Assembly: GCF_015209595.1 (NCBI RefSeq)
Contig: NZ_JADEYS010000011.1
Coordinates: forward strand, 62,001-126,000
DNA from: Pontibacterium sinense
GTDB taxonomy: Bacteria > Pseudomonadota > Gammaproteobacteria > Pseudomonadales > Balneatricaceae
Direction: 5' to 3'
Length of the DNA: 64,000 bases
Part shown: positions 32,433 through 41,217 of the stretch, in pieces
Layout of the letters: each line of letters begins with the position of its first letter
Position numbering within the stretch: the first letter of the stretch is position 1
The notes under the pieces: generated by a model
What the model was told of the DNA's origin: nothing
Seen by the model: the letters and a program-made list of their open reading frames with translations, nothing else
Database searches by the model: none
Position numbers and translations under genes: made by a program

Positions 32433-34928
32433 ATGAGTAAACAGAAATTAGTAGTGATTGGTAACGGAATGGTGGGACACCACTATCTGGAAAGTCTGGT
32501 GGAGTCCGGTTTTGCCGAACAATACGAAATCACCGTGTTCTGTGAAGAACCGCGCCTGGCCTATGATCGTGTACATCTGAGTGCCTACTTTGACGGTTCA
32601 AGTGCCGATGATCTGGCCATGGGTACACCGGCGCTGTATGACAGCTGGGGCCTGAACGTCCTGATCGGTGAAAAAGCGGTCGAAATCGACCGTAAGAATA
32701 AAACCGTGACCGCGACCAACGGTGACGTGCTGAATTACGACAAACTGGTACTGTCGACCGGCTCGTACCCGTTTGTTCCCCCGGTTCCTGGCCATGAGCG
32801 GGAAAACTGTCTGGTCTACCGCACCATTGAGGATTTAGAGGCGATTGAAGCCGCTGCCAAGGGTTCCAAAGTGGGCGTAGTCGTGGGCGGTGGTCTGCTC
32901 GGTCTGGAAGCGGCAAAAGCCCTGCGTGATCTGGGTCTGGAGACCCACGTAGTGGAGTTTGCCCCCCGTCTGATGGCTGTGCAGCTGGATGAAGACGGTG
33001 GTCAGCTGCTGCGCAACAAGATCGAAGGCCTGGGTGTAAAAGTACATACTAATAAAAATACCCAGCTGATCGATGAGGGCGAAACCGCAAAACACTGTAT
33101 GAATTTTGCGGACGGCAAAAAGCTGGAGACAGACCTGATACTGTTCTCCGCCGGTATTCGCCCCCAGGACGAACTTGCCCGTCAGAGTGGACTCGAGATA
33201 GGCGAGCGCGGCGGTATCGTAGTGAACAATCACTGCCAGACCTCCGATGAAAACATCTACGCCATCGGCGAGTGCGCCCTGTGGAATAATCGAATCTTTG
33301 GTCTTGTTGCGCCGGGCTACACCATGGCAAAAACAGCGGTCTCCCACATGCTGGGCGGCACTGAAGAATTTACCGGTGCGGATATGAGCACCAAGCTGAA
33401 ACTGCTGGGTGTGGATGTCGGTTCCATCGGCGATGCGCACGGCATGACACCCGGTGCGATCAGCTACAAATACTCCGATGACAACACCGCCAGCTACAAG
33501 CGCATCATTGTCTCTGAAGACAAGAAAACCCTGATCGGCGCGGTGCTGGTGGGTGATTGTGAGCAGTATGACACCCTGTTGCAGTACGCCCTGAACGGCA
33601 TCGAACTGCCCGAACATCCGGAAAGCCTGATTCTGCCAGCACTGGACGGTAGCTCTGCACCCGCGCTGGGGCCTGATGCATTGCCTGATACCGCAACAAT
33701 CTGCTCCTGTCTGAACGTCACTAAAGGTCAGATCTGCTGCTCCATCGATGACGGCGCAACCGATGTAGGTATGGTTAAAGACGCAACTAAAGCCGCATCA
33801 GGCTGCGGTGGTTGTGCCGCACTGGTGAAATCGGTTGTCGATTGTGAGCTGGAAAAACGGGGTGTCGAGGTAAATACCGACATCTGTGAACACTTCCCGC
33901 ATACCCGTGAAGAGATCTACCACATCATCCGTGTCGAAGGCATCCGCAGCTTCCATGAACTGATTGGCAAGCACGGCAAAGGTCTGGGTTGTGACATCTG
34001 TAAGCCCGCGGTTGGCAACATGCTGGCATCGTGCTGGAACGAGCACATCATGGATGAAAAGCATGTCAGCCTGCAGGACACCAACGATACCTTCATGGCG
34101 AACATGCAGAAGAACGGCACCTATTCCATCGTTCCCCGTATCGCTGGTGGCGAGATCACCCCGGACAAACTGATCGTATTGGGTCAGGTGGCAAAGAAAT
34201 ACAACCTCTACACCAAAATCACCGGCGGTCAGCGAGTTGACCTGTTTGGTGCACAGCTACATGAACTGCCACTGATCTGGGAAGAGCTGATTGCCGCCGG
34301 ATTCGAAACGGGCCACGCCTACGGTAAGTCCCTGCGTACAGTTAAATCCTGTGTCGGTAGCACCTGGTGCCGCTATGGCGTCAAAGACAGTGCCGGTACG
34401 GCCATTAATTTAGAGAACCGTTACAAAGGGCTGCGGTCTCCCCACAAAATTAAATTCGCAGTCTCCGGTTGTACCCGTGAATGTGCCGAAGCTCAGAGTA
34501 AAGACATCGGTGTCATCGCCACAGAAAACGGCTGGAACCTGTATGTCTGCGGTAACGGTGGTATGAAACCCCGTCATGCCGACTTGTTCGCGACCGATCT
34601 GGACGACGAAACCCTGATCAAGTACATCGACCGCGTATTGATGTTCTACATCAAAACCGGTGATCGCCTGCAGCGTACCTCTGTCTGGATGGACAATCTG
34701 GAAGGCGGTCTCGACTACCTGCGCGATGTAGTCATCAACGACACTCTAGGCATCGCTGAGGAACTGGAGAAACAGATGGCACATGTTGTAGATACCTACG
34801 AATGTGAATGGAAAGCGACACTCAACGATGAAGAAAAACTGAAACGCTTCCGTACCTTCGTCAACGAAGACGGTGGCGATCCTCAGATCGTTAATATCAT
34901 CGAACGCGATCAGATCCGTCCGGCTTAA
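32433..34928 (+). CDS. nirB: NAD(P)H-dependent assimilatory nitrite reductase, large subunit
   Basis: An 831-aa siroheme enzyme reducing nitrite to ammonium. In order: FAD and NAD domains (VVIGNGMVGHHYLESL; VVVGGGLLGLEAAKAL), a BFD [2Fe-2S] domain (CSCLNV with SGCGGCAALV), then a sulfite/nitrite reductase domain with the siroheme-[4Fe-4S] cysteines in SCVGSTWCRYG and SGCTRECAEAQ. Length is normal. ATG at 32433 follows AGAGGA; an upstream in-frame reading overlaps the previous gene. It is the central gene of the operon and is followed by nirD after 25 bases. Confidence 0.96.
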   Translation: MSKQKLVVIGNGMVGHHYLESLVESGFAEQYEITVFCEEPRLAYDRVHLSAYFDGSSADDLAMGTPALYDSWGLNVLIGEKAVEIDRKNKTVTATNGDVLNYDKLVLSTGSYPFVPPVPGHERENCLVYRTIEDLEAIEAAAKGSKVGVVVGGGLLGLEAAKALRDLGLETHVVEFAPRLMAVQLDEDGGQLLRNKIEGLGVKVHTNKNTQLIDEGETAKHCMNFADGKKLETDLILFSAGIRPQDELARQSGLEIGERGGIVVNNHCQTSDENIYAIGECALWNNRIFGLVAPGYTMAKTAVSHMLGGTEEFTGADMSTKLKLLGVDVGSIGDAHGMTPGAISYKYSDDNTASYKRIIVSEDKKTLIGAVLVGDCEQYDTLLQYALNGIELPEHPESLILPALDGSSAPALGPDALPDTATICSCLNVTKGQICCSIDDGATDVGMVKDATKAASGCGGCAALVKSVVDCELEKRGVEVNTDICEHFPHTREEIYHIIRVEGIRSFHELIGKHGKGLGCDICKPAVGNMLASCWNEHIMDEKHVSLQDTNDTFMANMQKNGTYSIVPRIAGGEITPDKLIVLGQVAKKYNLYTKITGGQRVDLFGAQLHELPLIWEELIAAGFETGHAYGKSLRTVKSCVGSTWCRYGVKDSAGTAINLENRYKGLRSPHKIKFAVSGCTRECAEAQSKDIGVIATENGWNLYVCGNGGMKPRHADLFATDLDDETLIKYIDRVLMFYIKTGDRLQRTSVWMDNLEGGLDYLRDVVINDTLGIAEELEKQMAHVVDTYECEWKATLNDEEKLKRFRTFVNEDGGDPQIVNIIERDQIRPA

Positions 34929-34953
34929 GCCTTAGATTAGAAGGAGATAACAG

Positions 34954-35301
34954 ATGAATACTGCAACGAAACTCGACTGGAAAACACTCTGCTCTCAGAA
35001 CGATCTGGTGCCTTTTTCAGGCGTCGCGGCCAAGCTAGATGAAGCACAGATCGCACTCTTTTATCTGCCCGGTGAAGAGGAAAGCCTGTTTGCCGTGTGT
35101 AACCACGATCCTGTCAGCAGCGCGAATGTCATCGCCCGTGGCCTGATCGGTGATGTAAACGGAGAGCCTGTTGTTGCCTCTCCCCTGTATAAACAGCACT
35201 ACGCACTAAAAAGCGGTTTGTGTCTGGAAGATGAATCCCTGCAGTTGCGTACCTTCCCGGTACGCATCAATGGTGATCATGTTGAAGTCCTCAACGCCTA
35301 A
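34954..35301 (+). CDS. nirD: Nitrite reductase small subunit
   Basis: A 115-aa NirD with a Rieske-like fold (FAVCNHDPVSSANVIARGLI and PLYKQHYALKSGLCL). As in E. coli NirD, the full CxH...CxxH iron-sulphur ligand set of true Rieske proteins is absent, so it is probably structural. It forms the reductase with NirB. The ribosome site AGAAGGAGA is very strong. It is the last gene before a strong terminator. Confidence 0.93.
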   Translation: MNTATKLDWKTLCSQNDLVPFSGVAAKLDEAQIALFYLPGEEESLFAVCNHDPVSSANVIARGLIGDVNGEPVVASPLYKQHYALKSGLCLEDESLQLRTFPVRINGDHVEVLNA

Positions 35302-35332
35302 CCCATAATTATAAGCAATGTCCCCCAACCCT

Positions 35333-35361
35333 AAGGGCCGTTATTAAACGGCCCTTTTTTT
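35333..35361 (+). terminator. Terminator of the nirB operon
   Basis: AAGGGCCGTT and AACGGCCCTT form a 10-bp stem with a 4-base loop and a following T-tract. Confidence 0.92.
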
Positions 35362-35756
35362 GGTCGAAATAAGGCAAGAGTGATACTCCCCCATTAAAAC
35401 GCGCCTTAGACCGCAAGAGTTCCACTTTGTTCAGCATGAATTCAGATAACCAATGAGACACTCATCGACGAGTAGAAGCCAGATGCTAACCAATCAACAC
35501 ATTCCGATGTCATGCAACCGATCTGTGGGACCGGTATTCGAACCAACCCTTTGCCAGATGCAGCACATATGTCGAAACGTACAGCATTTGAATACCCACT
35601 CTTAACCCTTTTGCCTTATGCCTTATGTATTAAATAAATCATACTTATTATCGTTTCACGCTAAAACTAGTTACGTCATAGACGTTCGAGGTCAGTTTTG
35701 ACGCGTAAAAATGTGTGGAGTGTACTCCTTACATTGCCCACTTTCAGGAGGAAAAC
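35362..35756. other. Intergenic region before the repeat lipoprotein
   Basis: About 395 bases with no gene seen. It should hold the lipoprotein promoter; the AT-rich stretch near 35590-35660 is the best candidate area, but no element is clear enough to name. Confidence 0.4.
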
Positions 35757-37301
35757 ATGGCTATTACCCGTAAAACCACCATGAAGCTAAGCGTGCTCTC
35801 TGCTTCGATATTGCTTGCTGCATGCAGTGCGAACGACCCAAAATCACAACAACTATCGCCTTACTCGGCAACTGAGCTAGAACAACGTAATCAGGAACTG
35901 CTGGAACGTGAGCGTGAAGTATCACGCCGTGAAGCTGAAGCGCAGAACGCACTGGCGGCTTCCAAAGAAAAAGAAGGTATCAACGATCTGCTTCCGCCAA
36001 ACGCTAAATCCGGCGAATGTTATGCACGTGTTTGGGTCGAACCAACGTATCAGAGCTACACAGAGAAAGTACTGGTCAAAGAGGCAAGCGAGCGTGTAGA
36101 AATCATTCCAGCACGTTACGAAGCGCAATCTGAAACCGTTCAGGTACAACCCGCAAGCCAAAAGATCGAAGTCACTCCTGCTCAGTATGATGTGGTAACA
36201 GAGCAGAAATTGATTCGCGAAGCCGGTACTCAGTGGTTGGTTGATCTGGCTAAAGGCAGTGCGCCAGCCAGCAAGCAATTGCTGCAAGCGGCAAGTGCGC
36301 ATGGTATCGATCTGGATGCGGCTCAGCCAGGTATGTGCTTCCACGAGCACTACAAGCCTGCTCAATTTGAAAAGGTTAAAGAGTCCGTGCTGGTAAAAGA
36401 CGGATATGATGTCGTTGAAACTGTACCAGCCAAATTCCGCTGGACTGAAAAGCGTGTACTGGTGAAAGAAGCCAGCACCCGTATCGAAGAGATCCCAGCT
36501 CAATACGACACAGTCATGGAAGAAGTTGTCGACGTACCGGCCCACACTGTGTGGAAGAAAGGTACCGGTCCGATTCAGAAAATTGATGAAGCTACGGGCG
36601 AGATTATGTGTCTGGTTGAAGTACCCGCTACCTTCAAAAAGATCTCTAAGCGCGTGATGGTTTCTGCACCATCAACCCGTACCGTAGAGATCCCAGCAAT
36701 TTACGACACCGTGCGTGTACAAGAACTGGTATCTGAAGCGAAAGAAGTCCGTAATACCGTGCCTGCCAAATACAAAGATATCAGCATTACGAAGAAAGTT
36801 GCCGATGTCGGATTTGTATGGCATGAAGTGCATAACATGCACCACCCTGCTTCCACACGTACAGGCAACAAAATTTGTCTGACTGAACGTGCAGCTGAAT
36901 ACGAAACGATTCAACGTACCGTTGTAACGCAGAAAGCCAGCACCAATACGGTAGATATTCCGGCTAAATACGAAACGGTGAAAGTAACCAAGCTGGTATC
37001 TCCTGCTGCAGAAAAACGGATCAAGATCCCAGCTGAATACGATACGGTATCCCTGAGTAAGATTAATCAGGAAGGTTTCATGGAGTGGCGTTCAATTCTC
37101 TGCGAAACCAATATGACTCGTACCACTATTATGGACATTCAGCGTGCTCTCGATGCAAAAGGGTACAACCCGGGTGCCATCGATGGTGTTGTCGGTCGAG
37201 AAACCATGAGCGCGGTGAACAAATTCCAGCAAGACAATAAGCTGCCAACCGATAAGTACATCAATATTGAAACGGTTAAGGCGCTGAGTGTTGAAATCTA
37301 A
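35757..37301 (+). CDS. Repeat-containing outer-membrane lipoprotein with peptidoglycan-binding domain
   Basis: A 514-aa lipoprotein: lipobox LLAAC with Cys23 and Ser at +2, predicting the outer membrane. A short coiled-coil-like segment (LEQRNQELLEREREVSRREA) follows. The bulk consists of about ten degenerate copies of a strand motif around [IV]PA.Y[DE]TV (IPAQYDTV, IPAIYDTV, IPAKYETV, IPAEYDTV and weaker ones). The C-terminus is a PG_binding_1 domain (IQRALDAKGYNPGAIDG then VVGRETMSAVNKFQ). It may tether the outer membrane to peptidoglycan or act as a surface scaffold; I know no characterised homologue. GGAGG lies just upstream of ATG 35757. It is monocistronic. Confidence 0.82.
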   Translation: MAITRKTTMKLSVLSASILLAACSANDPKSQQLSPYSATELEQRNQELLEREREVSRREAEAQNALAASKEKEGINDLLPPNAKSGECYARVWVEPTYQSYTEKVLVKEASERVEIIPARYEAQSETVQVQPASQKIEVTPAQYDVVTEQKLIREAGTQWLVDLAKGSAPASKQLLQAASAHGIDLDAAQPGMCFHEHYKPAQFEKVKESVLVKDGYDVVETVPAKFRWTEKRVLVKEASTRIEEIPAQYDTVMEEVVDVPAHTVWKKGTGPIQKIDEATGEIMCLVEVPATFKKISKRVMVSAPSTRTVEIPAIYDTVRVQELVSEAKEVRNTVPAKYKDISITKKVADVGFVWHEVHNMHHPASTRTGNKICLTERAAEYETIQRTVVTQKASTNTVDIPAKYETVKVTKLVSPAAEKRIKIPAEYDTVSLSKINQEGFMEWRSILCETNMTRTTIMDIQRALDAKGYNPGAIDGVVGRETMSAVNKFQQDNKLPTDKYINIETVKALSVEI

Positions 37302-37333
37302 AACTCTCATATAGGGTTTAAGCCCTCCCACAG

Positions 37334-37366
37334 CAGCCCCTCCTACTCACAGAGGGGCTGTTCTTT
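37334..37366 (+). terminator. Terminator after the lipoprotein gene
   Basis: CAGCCCCTC and GAGGGGCTG form a 9-bp stem with a 9-base loop, then TTCTTT. Confidence 0.85.
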
Positions 37367-37637
37367 ATGCTAAGCACCGCATTTACTTCCCCTGCCCATC
37401 ACATATTTGCTCGTTTCCCTCCAAGTCAAAGAGTTTACCCATTCAACAGCACTGACAGATAAGTCATTTCAATACTCATGAAATTCATACTTTGGTCGAT
37501 GTAATTGTGAGGCTTTAGAAATAAGGATTAGACCAACCAGTCTTCGTCTTTGGCGTTTTCTGGACCTCTGATCTACAGTCAAAAGCTCAAATAATAATTA
37601 AAAAACAAAAACATATGGACAATGCGGGCGACGTACT

Positions 37638-39620
37638 ATGAATTTATCTATAGGAATACGGGTTGGGGTCGGCTTCTTAGCCATGATCATACTCCTGATA
37701 CTCTGCGGCAGCGCAGGTCTCTTTGGTGTGAATCAGGTCTCCTCTTCCCTTCTCTTTGTCTCAGGCCCGGCCAGAGACGTATCCGACGGCGGTCGGGAAA
37801 CAACCATCAATCTGCAACAAGAGATGCTGGTCACCGAACGAATTCTCTCGAACGATATCCCTCTCAAGCAAGGCAAAAAAATGTTGAGGGAGTCCCGCAA
37901 AGCCTCCCGCGCATCACTGAAATCAATCAAAAGCACCGGCCTGATCGAAGAACAGGTACTCGTCAAAACAGAAAGCCTGATTGCCCAATATCGGGGTTCA
38001 CAGCTGTCGCTACTCAGTGATTTCAAAACCATTCGTGAACAACGTATGCAGCTTCTGGAAGCCACTAACAACACACTCGACAAAGTGGCCGTTGCCCAGG
38101 AAGACGTGCTTATTAAAGCCGATGAGCATTTTCTGGATCGTCGCAAATCAGAAGAGCTTAACGACCTCGATATGATGCTGTCGGAAATACGCGTGGGTGT
38201 TCTGATGCGCAACTACAGCCTGCAACAGCTGTTTGAAGGTGCAGACCCGACCGAACAGATGCTGATTATGAACGAGCAGCGTAAGCAGCTAGTCGATACG
38301 CTGGATCGGGTGCTTCAACGTCTCAAATATCACGAGATGTCTGAGCAATCAGAAGGATTGGAACAATCCTTTCAGCAGATGCAGCAACTTTACGTGCAGG
38401 TCGTGGTTGAATTCACCACCTTTAAAGAATCACGTAAGGACATGGGCAAACTGATCGATCGCGTATTGGCCGCGCTGGAAAATGTTCAAAATAAAGGGAC
38501 AGAAGCGGTCACCGGAGAGATCAGTAAAGTCGATGACTTGGTGACCACCGCCGATACGATGATTATCGCTGCCGCGGTTGGTGGCGTGCTGGCGGCAATT
38601 ATTGCACTCGCCGTCACTATTTTCACCGTCGTTCACCCCATCCGTAACGTTGCGGAAAACCTACAACTGATCGGTGCCGGTGAAGGTGACCTGAACGTTT
38701 CTCTGCCTGAATCCGGCGCGACTGAATTGAAGACGCTGGCCGAGGGGTTCAACGGATTTGTTGAGAAGATCCGTACAACGGTGTCGGGCGTTTCCAGTGC
38801 CGTTGATGAACTCGGAAGCGCTGCCTCGTCCCTGCGTAATGTCAGCAATGACGCTGCCCTGGCTATCTCCCGTCAATCTGATGAAACCGATCAAGCCGCT
38901 GCCGCTATCAATGAGATGAGCGCAACGGCTACCGATGTTGCAGAAAACGCAGCCTCTGCTGCAACCGCCGCGAACAGCGCCGACAAGGCTGCGGATCAGG
39001 GCAAAAATGAAGTGGACACCACCATTGATGCGATCCGCAATCAGGTCAGTCAGTTGAACACAGCCGCGGGCGTCATCGAACAACTGGCACAGGACAGCAA
39101 GAGTATCGGAACGGTGCTCGACGTGATTAACGATATCGCTGACAAAACCAACCTGCTGGCACTTAATGCGGCCATTGAAGCCGCTCGTGCGGGCGATGCA
39201 GGACGGGGCTTTGCTGTCGTTGCTGATGAAGTTCGTGAACTGGCCAGTCGCACGCAGAGTGCTACAACAGAAATTCAGGATGTCATCAACAAACTGCAAT
39301 CCGCCGCCTCCGAAGCGGTAACCTCCATGCACAACAGCCGCGATTATGCCGAACAAAGCGCCGCTCAGGCAGAGCATGCCGGCACCTCACTGAATGAAAT
39401 CACACGTGAGTCCAGCACGATCAGCGACATGACGGTGCAGATTGCACAAGCCGCTGAGCAGCAAGCGGATGTAGCGGAAACGATTAACCAGAACGTCGTT
39501 ACCATCAGCGAACGGGCGCGGGAAACACAGGACGCATCCACACGCATCAGCTCATCTACAGATGAGCTTGCGCTGATCGCGCAGCGACTACAAACGCTGG
39601 TATCCGAATTTAGGTACTAA
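37638..39620 (+). CDS. Methyl-accepting chemotaxis protein
   Basis: A 660-aa transmembrane chemoreceptor. TM1 lies at about residues 8-30 and TM2 at about 300-325, with a long helical periplasmic ligand domain between that has no recognised PAS or Cache motif. A HAMP domain follows, then the cytoplasmic signalling domain whose tip reads [20 protein letters not shown] then ELASRTQS. It relays an unknown signal to CheA. No sigma-28 promoter was evident in the 270 bases upstream. The ribosome site is weak. It is monocistronic. Confidence 0.94.
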   Translation: MNLSIGIRVGVGFLAMIILLILCGSAGLFGVNQVSSSLLFVSGPARDVSDGGRETTINLQQEMLVTERILSNDIPLKQGKKMLRESRKASRASLKSIKSTGLIEEQVLVKTESLIAQYRGSQLSLLSDFKTIREQRMQLLEATNNTLDKVAVAQEDVLIKADEHFLDRRKSEELNDLDMMLSEIRVGVLMRNYSLQQLFEGADPTEQMLIMNEQRKQLVDTLDRVLQRLKYHEMSEQSEGLEQSFQQMQQLYVQVVVEFTTFKESRKDMGKLIDRVLAALENVQNKGTEAVTGEISKVDDLVTTADTMIIAAAVGGVLAAIIALAVTIFTVVHPIRNVAENLQLIGAGEGDLNVSLPESGATELKTLAEGFNGFVEKIRTTVSGVSSAVDELGSAASSLRNVSNDAALAISRQSDETDQAAAAINEMSATATDVAENAASAATAANSADKAADQGKNEVDTTIDAIRNQVSQLNTAAGVIEQLAQDSKSIGTVLDVINDIADKTNLLALNAAIEAARAGDAGRGFAVVADEVRELASRTQSATTEIQDVINKLQSAASEAVTSMHNSRDYAEQSAAQAEHAGTSLNEITRESSTISDMTVQIAQAAEQQADVAETINQNVVTISERARETQDASTRISSSTDELALIAQRLQTLVSEFRY

Positions 39621-39642
39621 GCAGAGAATGATCAACAAGTAT

Positions 39643-39670
39643 AAAGGGAGGCTGAGCGCCTCCCTTTGTT
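39643..39670. terminator. Bidirectional terminator between chemoreceptor and pilin genes
   Basis: AAAGGGAGGC and GCCTCCCTTT form a 10-bp stem with loop TGAGC, placed between convergent genes; T-rich on the plus side. Confidence 0.82.
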
Positions 39671-39714
39671 ATGGGATTAGGTGAGGACAACGATTCTTAT
39701 CCGTGTACGTGTCA

Positions 39715-40278
39715 TTAACACCCGGCCACAACCGTTCCGGTAATCGGATCATCCCCATTACTCGGGTTGTAATAATAGGCATAACAATGATCTGAAATCT
39801 TCATTCCTTCAAGCCAAACGATCACCAGACCCCGACCTGAAGTAGCGATAGGTAAACCACTGGCCTTTTTTTGATTGCCTACGCCACAGAATGCATTTTG
39901 GGTGCAGGATTGATTGGTTCTGGTGTAACCGATCTCTTTGCCAATATTCAGTGCATAACGCCAGGCGTTGTTCCAATGACCGGCAATATATCCGTCAGTC
40001 ACCTTGATTCGATTTCCGTCCACGGTGATCCAGCCATCTTTAACGCCCTCGACCATGGATTTGGCCGCAACCATCGTAGAGGTCGATGCCATCGCTGCCT
40101 GAACACCCTCAACGGATGCTCGTCGGGCATCGGCACCTAAACTGACAAATCGGGGCAATGCGACAGATGCCAATATACCCAGTAATGCGATAACGACTAC
40201 CAGATCAACCAGAGTGAAACCTGAAACAGGAGGATGAAGCGTACAAGACTTATAAAGAGGCATTTGATTGGTTCGCAT
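39715..40278 (-). CDS. MSHA-like type IV pilin with Asp at +5
   Basis: A 187-aa prepilin. After a 20-residue leader ending in SG, the mature N-terminus reads FTLVDLVVVIALLGILASVA. It has the hydrophobic helix and PRFVSLGADARRASVEGV block of MshA-type pilins. The +5 residue is Asp, while nearly all type IV pilins have Glu there; the codon GAT is clear. Two C-terminal cysteine pairs could form disulfides. The gene stands alone, with no pilus assembly genes nearby, so it may be a minor or orphan pilin. ATG at 40278 has AGGA upstream; an ATG five codons later has none. Confidence 0.82.
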   Translation of the reverse strand: MRTNQMPLYKSCTLHPPVSGFTLVDLVVVIALLGILASVALPRFVSLGADARRASVEGVQAAMASTSTMVAAKSMVEGVKDGWITVDGNRIKVTDGYIAGHWNNAWRYALNIGKEIGYTRTNQSCTQNAFCGVGNQKKASGLPIATSGRGLVIVWLEGMKISDHCYAYYYNPSNGDDPITGTVVAGC

Positions 40279-40875
40279 CGGTATATCCTAAAATCACTTC
40301 AAGGAACATCGTAATACCGGAGTCGATCAAGATCGTGAGCACTGACCTCTCTTAAAGGCTTCTACTGAACAATCACCAACGATCGATATTGTTCAAAATA
40401 CTAATAACTCTATCTGTATAAATCCTTACATGAAGCCAGATAAATCCAAGGTTCTGTTCAAAAACTTCTACGAAGGGGGCCACACCTTGAAATTGGTAAA
40501 GTTTCTTATAGGGTGAAAAATCATAATTACTGCAAAATACCACAGTTAAAAAACCTGTTAAGATCCGGGTTATAGGTAATCGTTCTTTGCGGTTCTTCTT
40601 TTCTATAACAACGTGTATACATTTAGCGTGCTTAGTTTTGTTTGCAGGTATGCGTAGAGGTATACGTGAACGCATATGTATTATATTTTCCGCCTCACCT
40701 TCTATAAAACCACTAAAAACACATAGATTTCATATAGTTGCAAAAACCAACACACTCTCCTATGAATATATTTTTGATGAACAGCAAGGCTGTATTGTTC
40801 AGTTTTCGTAAAACCTGCGCAGCGTAACAACGAACCAGCCGACATCCATCTCTATTTTTTTACGATCAAAACAAC
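40279..40875. other. Intergenic region without recognised genes
   Basis: About 600 AT-rich bases between the pilin and zinc-ribbon genes. Short open frames on both strands have no recognisable features or ribosome sites. I see nothing definite in it. Confidence 0.4.
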
Positions 40876-41115
40876 TCAATCTCCACCACAGTCTGCAAAA
40901 CCATCGATGAAACTTCCGGTGTCAGAACCACCCAACTTCAATCCCTCTTTCGCCCGTTTTCGACTCTCCTTTTTATCGAGTTCATCCAAGCGTTTTTTAT
41001 CATCCTCTGAATACAACAGTGCGACTGGAAACTGATAACCGCAAAACTCACAGGTTTTTACCCGGCGGTTATAGATCGCTCTATTACATTCCGGACATTT
41101 AAACTGAAAATGCAT
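40876..41115 (-). CDS. Small zinc-ribbon protein (79 aa)
   Basis: The N-terminus carries two CxxC knuckles, CPEC and CEFC, separated by about 14 residues in a zinc-ribbon pattern. A highly charged Lys/Glu/Arg segment (DDKKRLDELDKKESRKRAKE) and an acidic end with one further Cys follow. No signal peptide is present. The function is unknown; such proteins can bind nucleic acid or other proteins. A terminator for the upstream TolC-OmpA gene lies just before it, so it has its own promoter or is expressed by read-through. Confidence 0.72.
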   Translation of the reverse strand: MHFQFKCPECNRAIYNRRVKTCEFCGYQFPVALLYSEDDKKRLDELDKKESRKRAKEGLKLGGSDTGSFIDGFADCGGD

Positions 41116-41160
41116 TTTTAACTACACCTTTAACGTCATCTATTTCAGGTAAACCAACAT

Positions 41161-41199
41161 AAAAAAGCCTGCCGGACACACTGTCCCAAGCAGGCTTTT
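41161..41199 (-). terminator. Terminator of the TolC-OmpA gene
   Basis: AAAGCCTGC and GCAGGCTTT form the outer stem with an inner GGACA/TGTCC stem. On the minus strand it is followed by six T residues. Confidence 0.88.
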
Positions 41200-41217
41200 A
41201 TAGAGCCGTATTAGCCA

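Noticed and set aside
40373-40811. Overlapping 100- and 74-codon frames between pilin and zinc-ribbon genes
   Set aside because: AT-rich, no family features, no ribosome sites.
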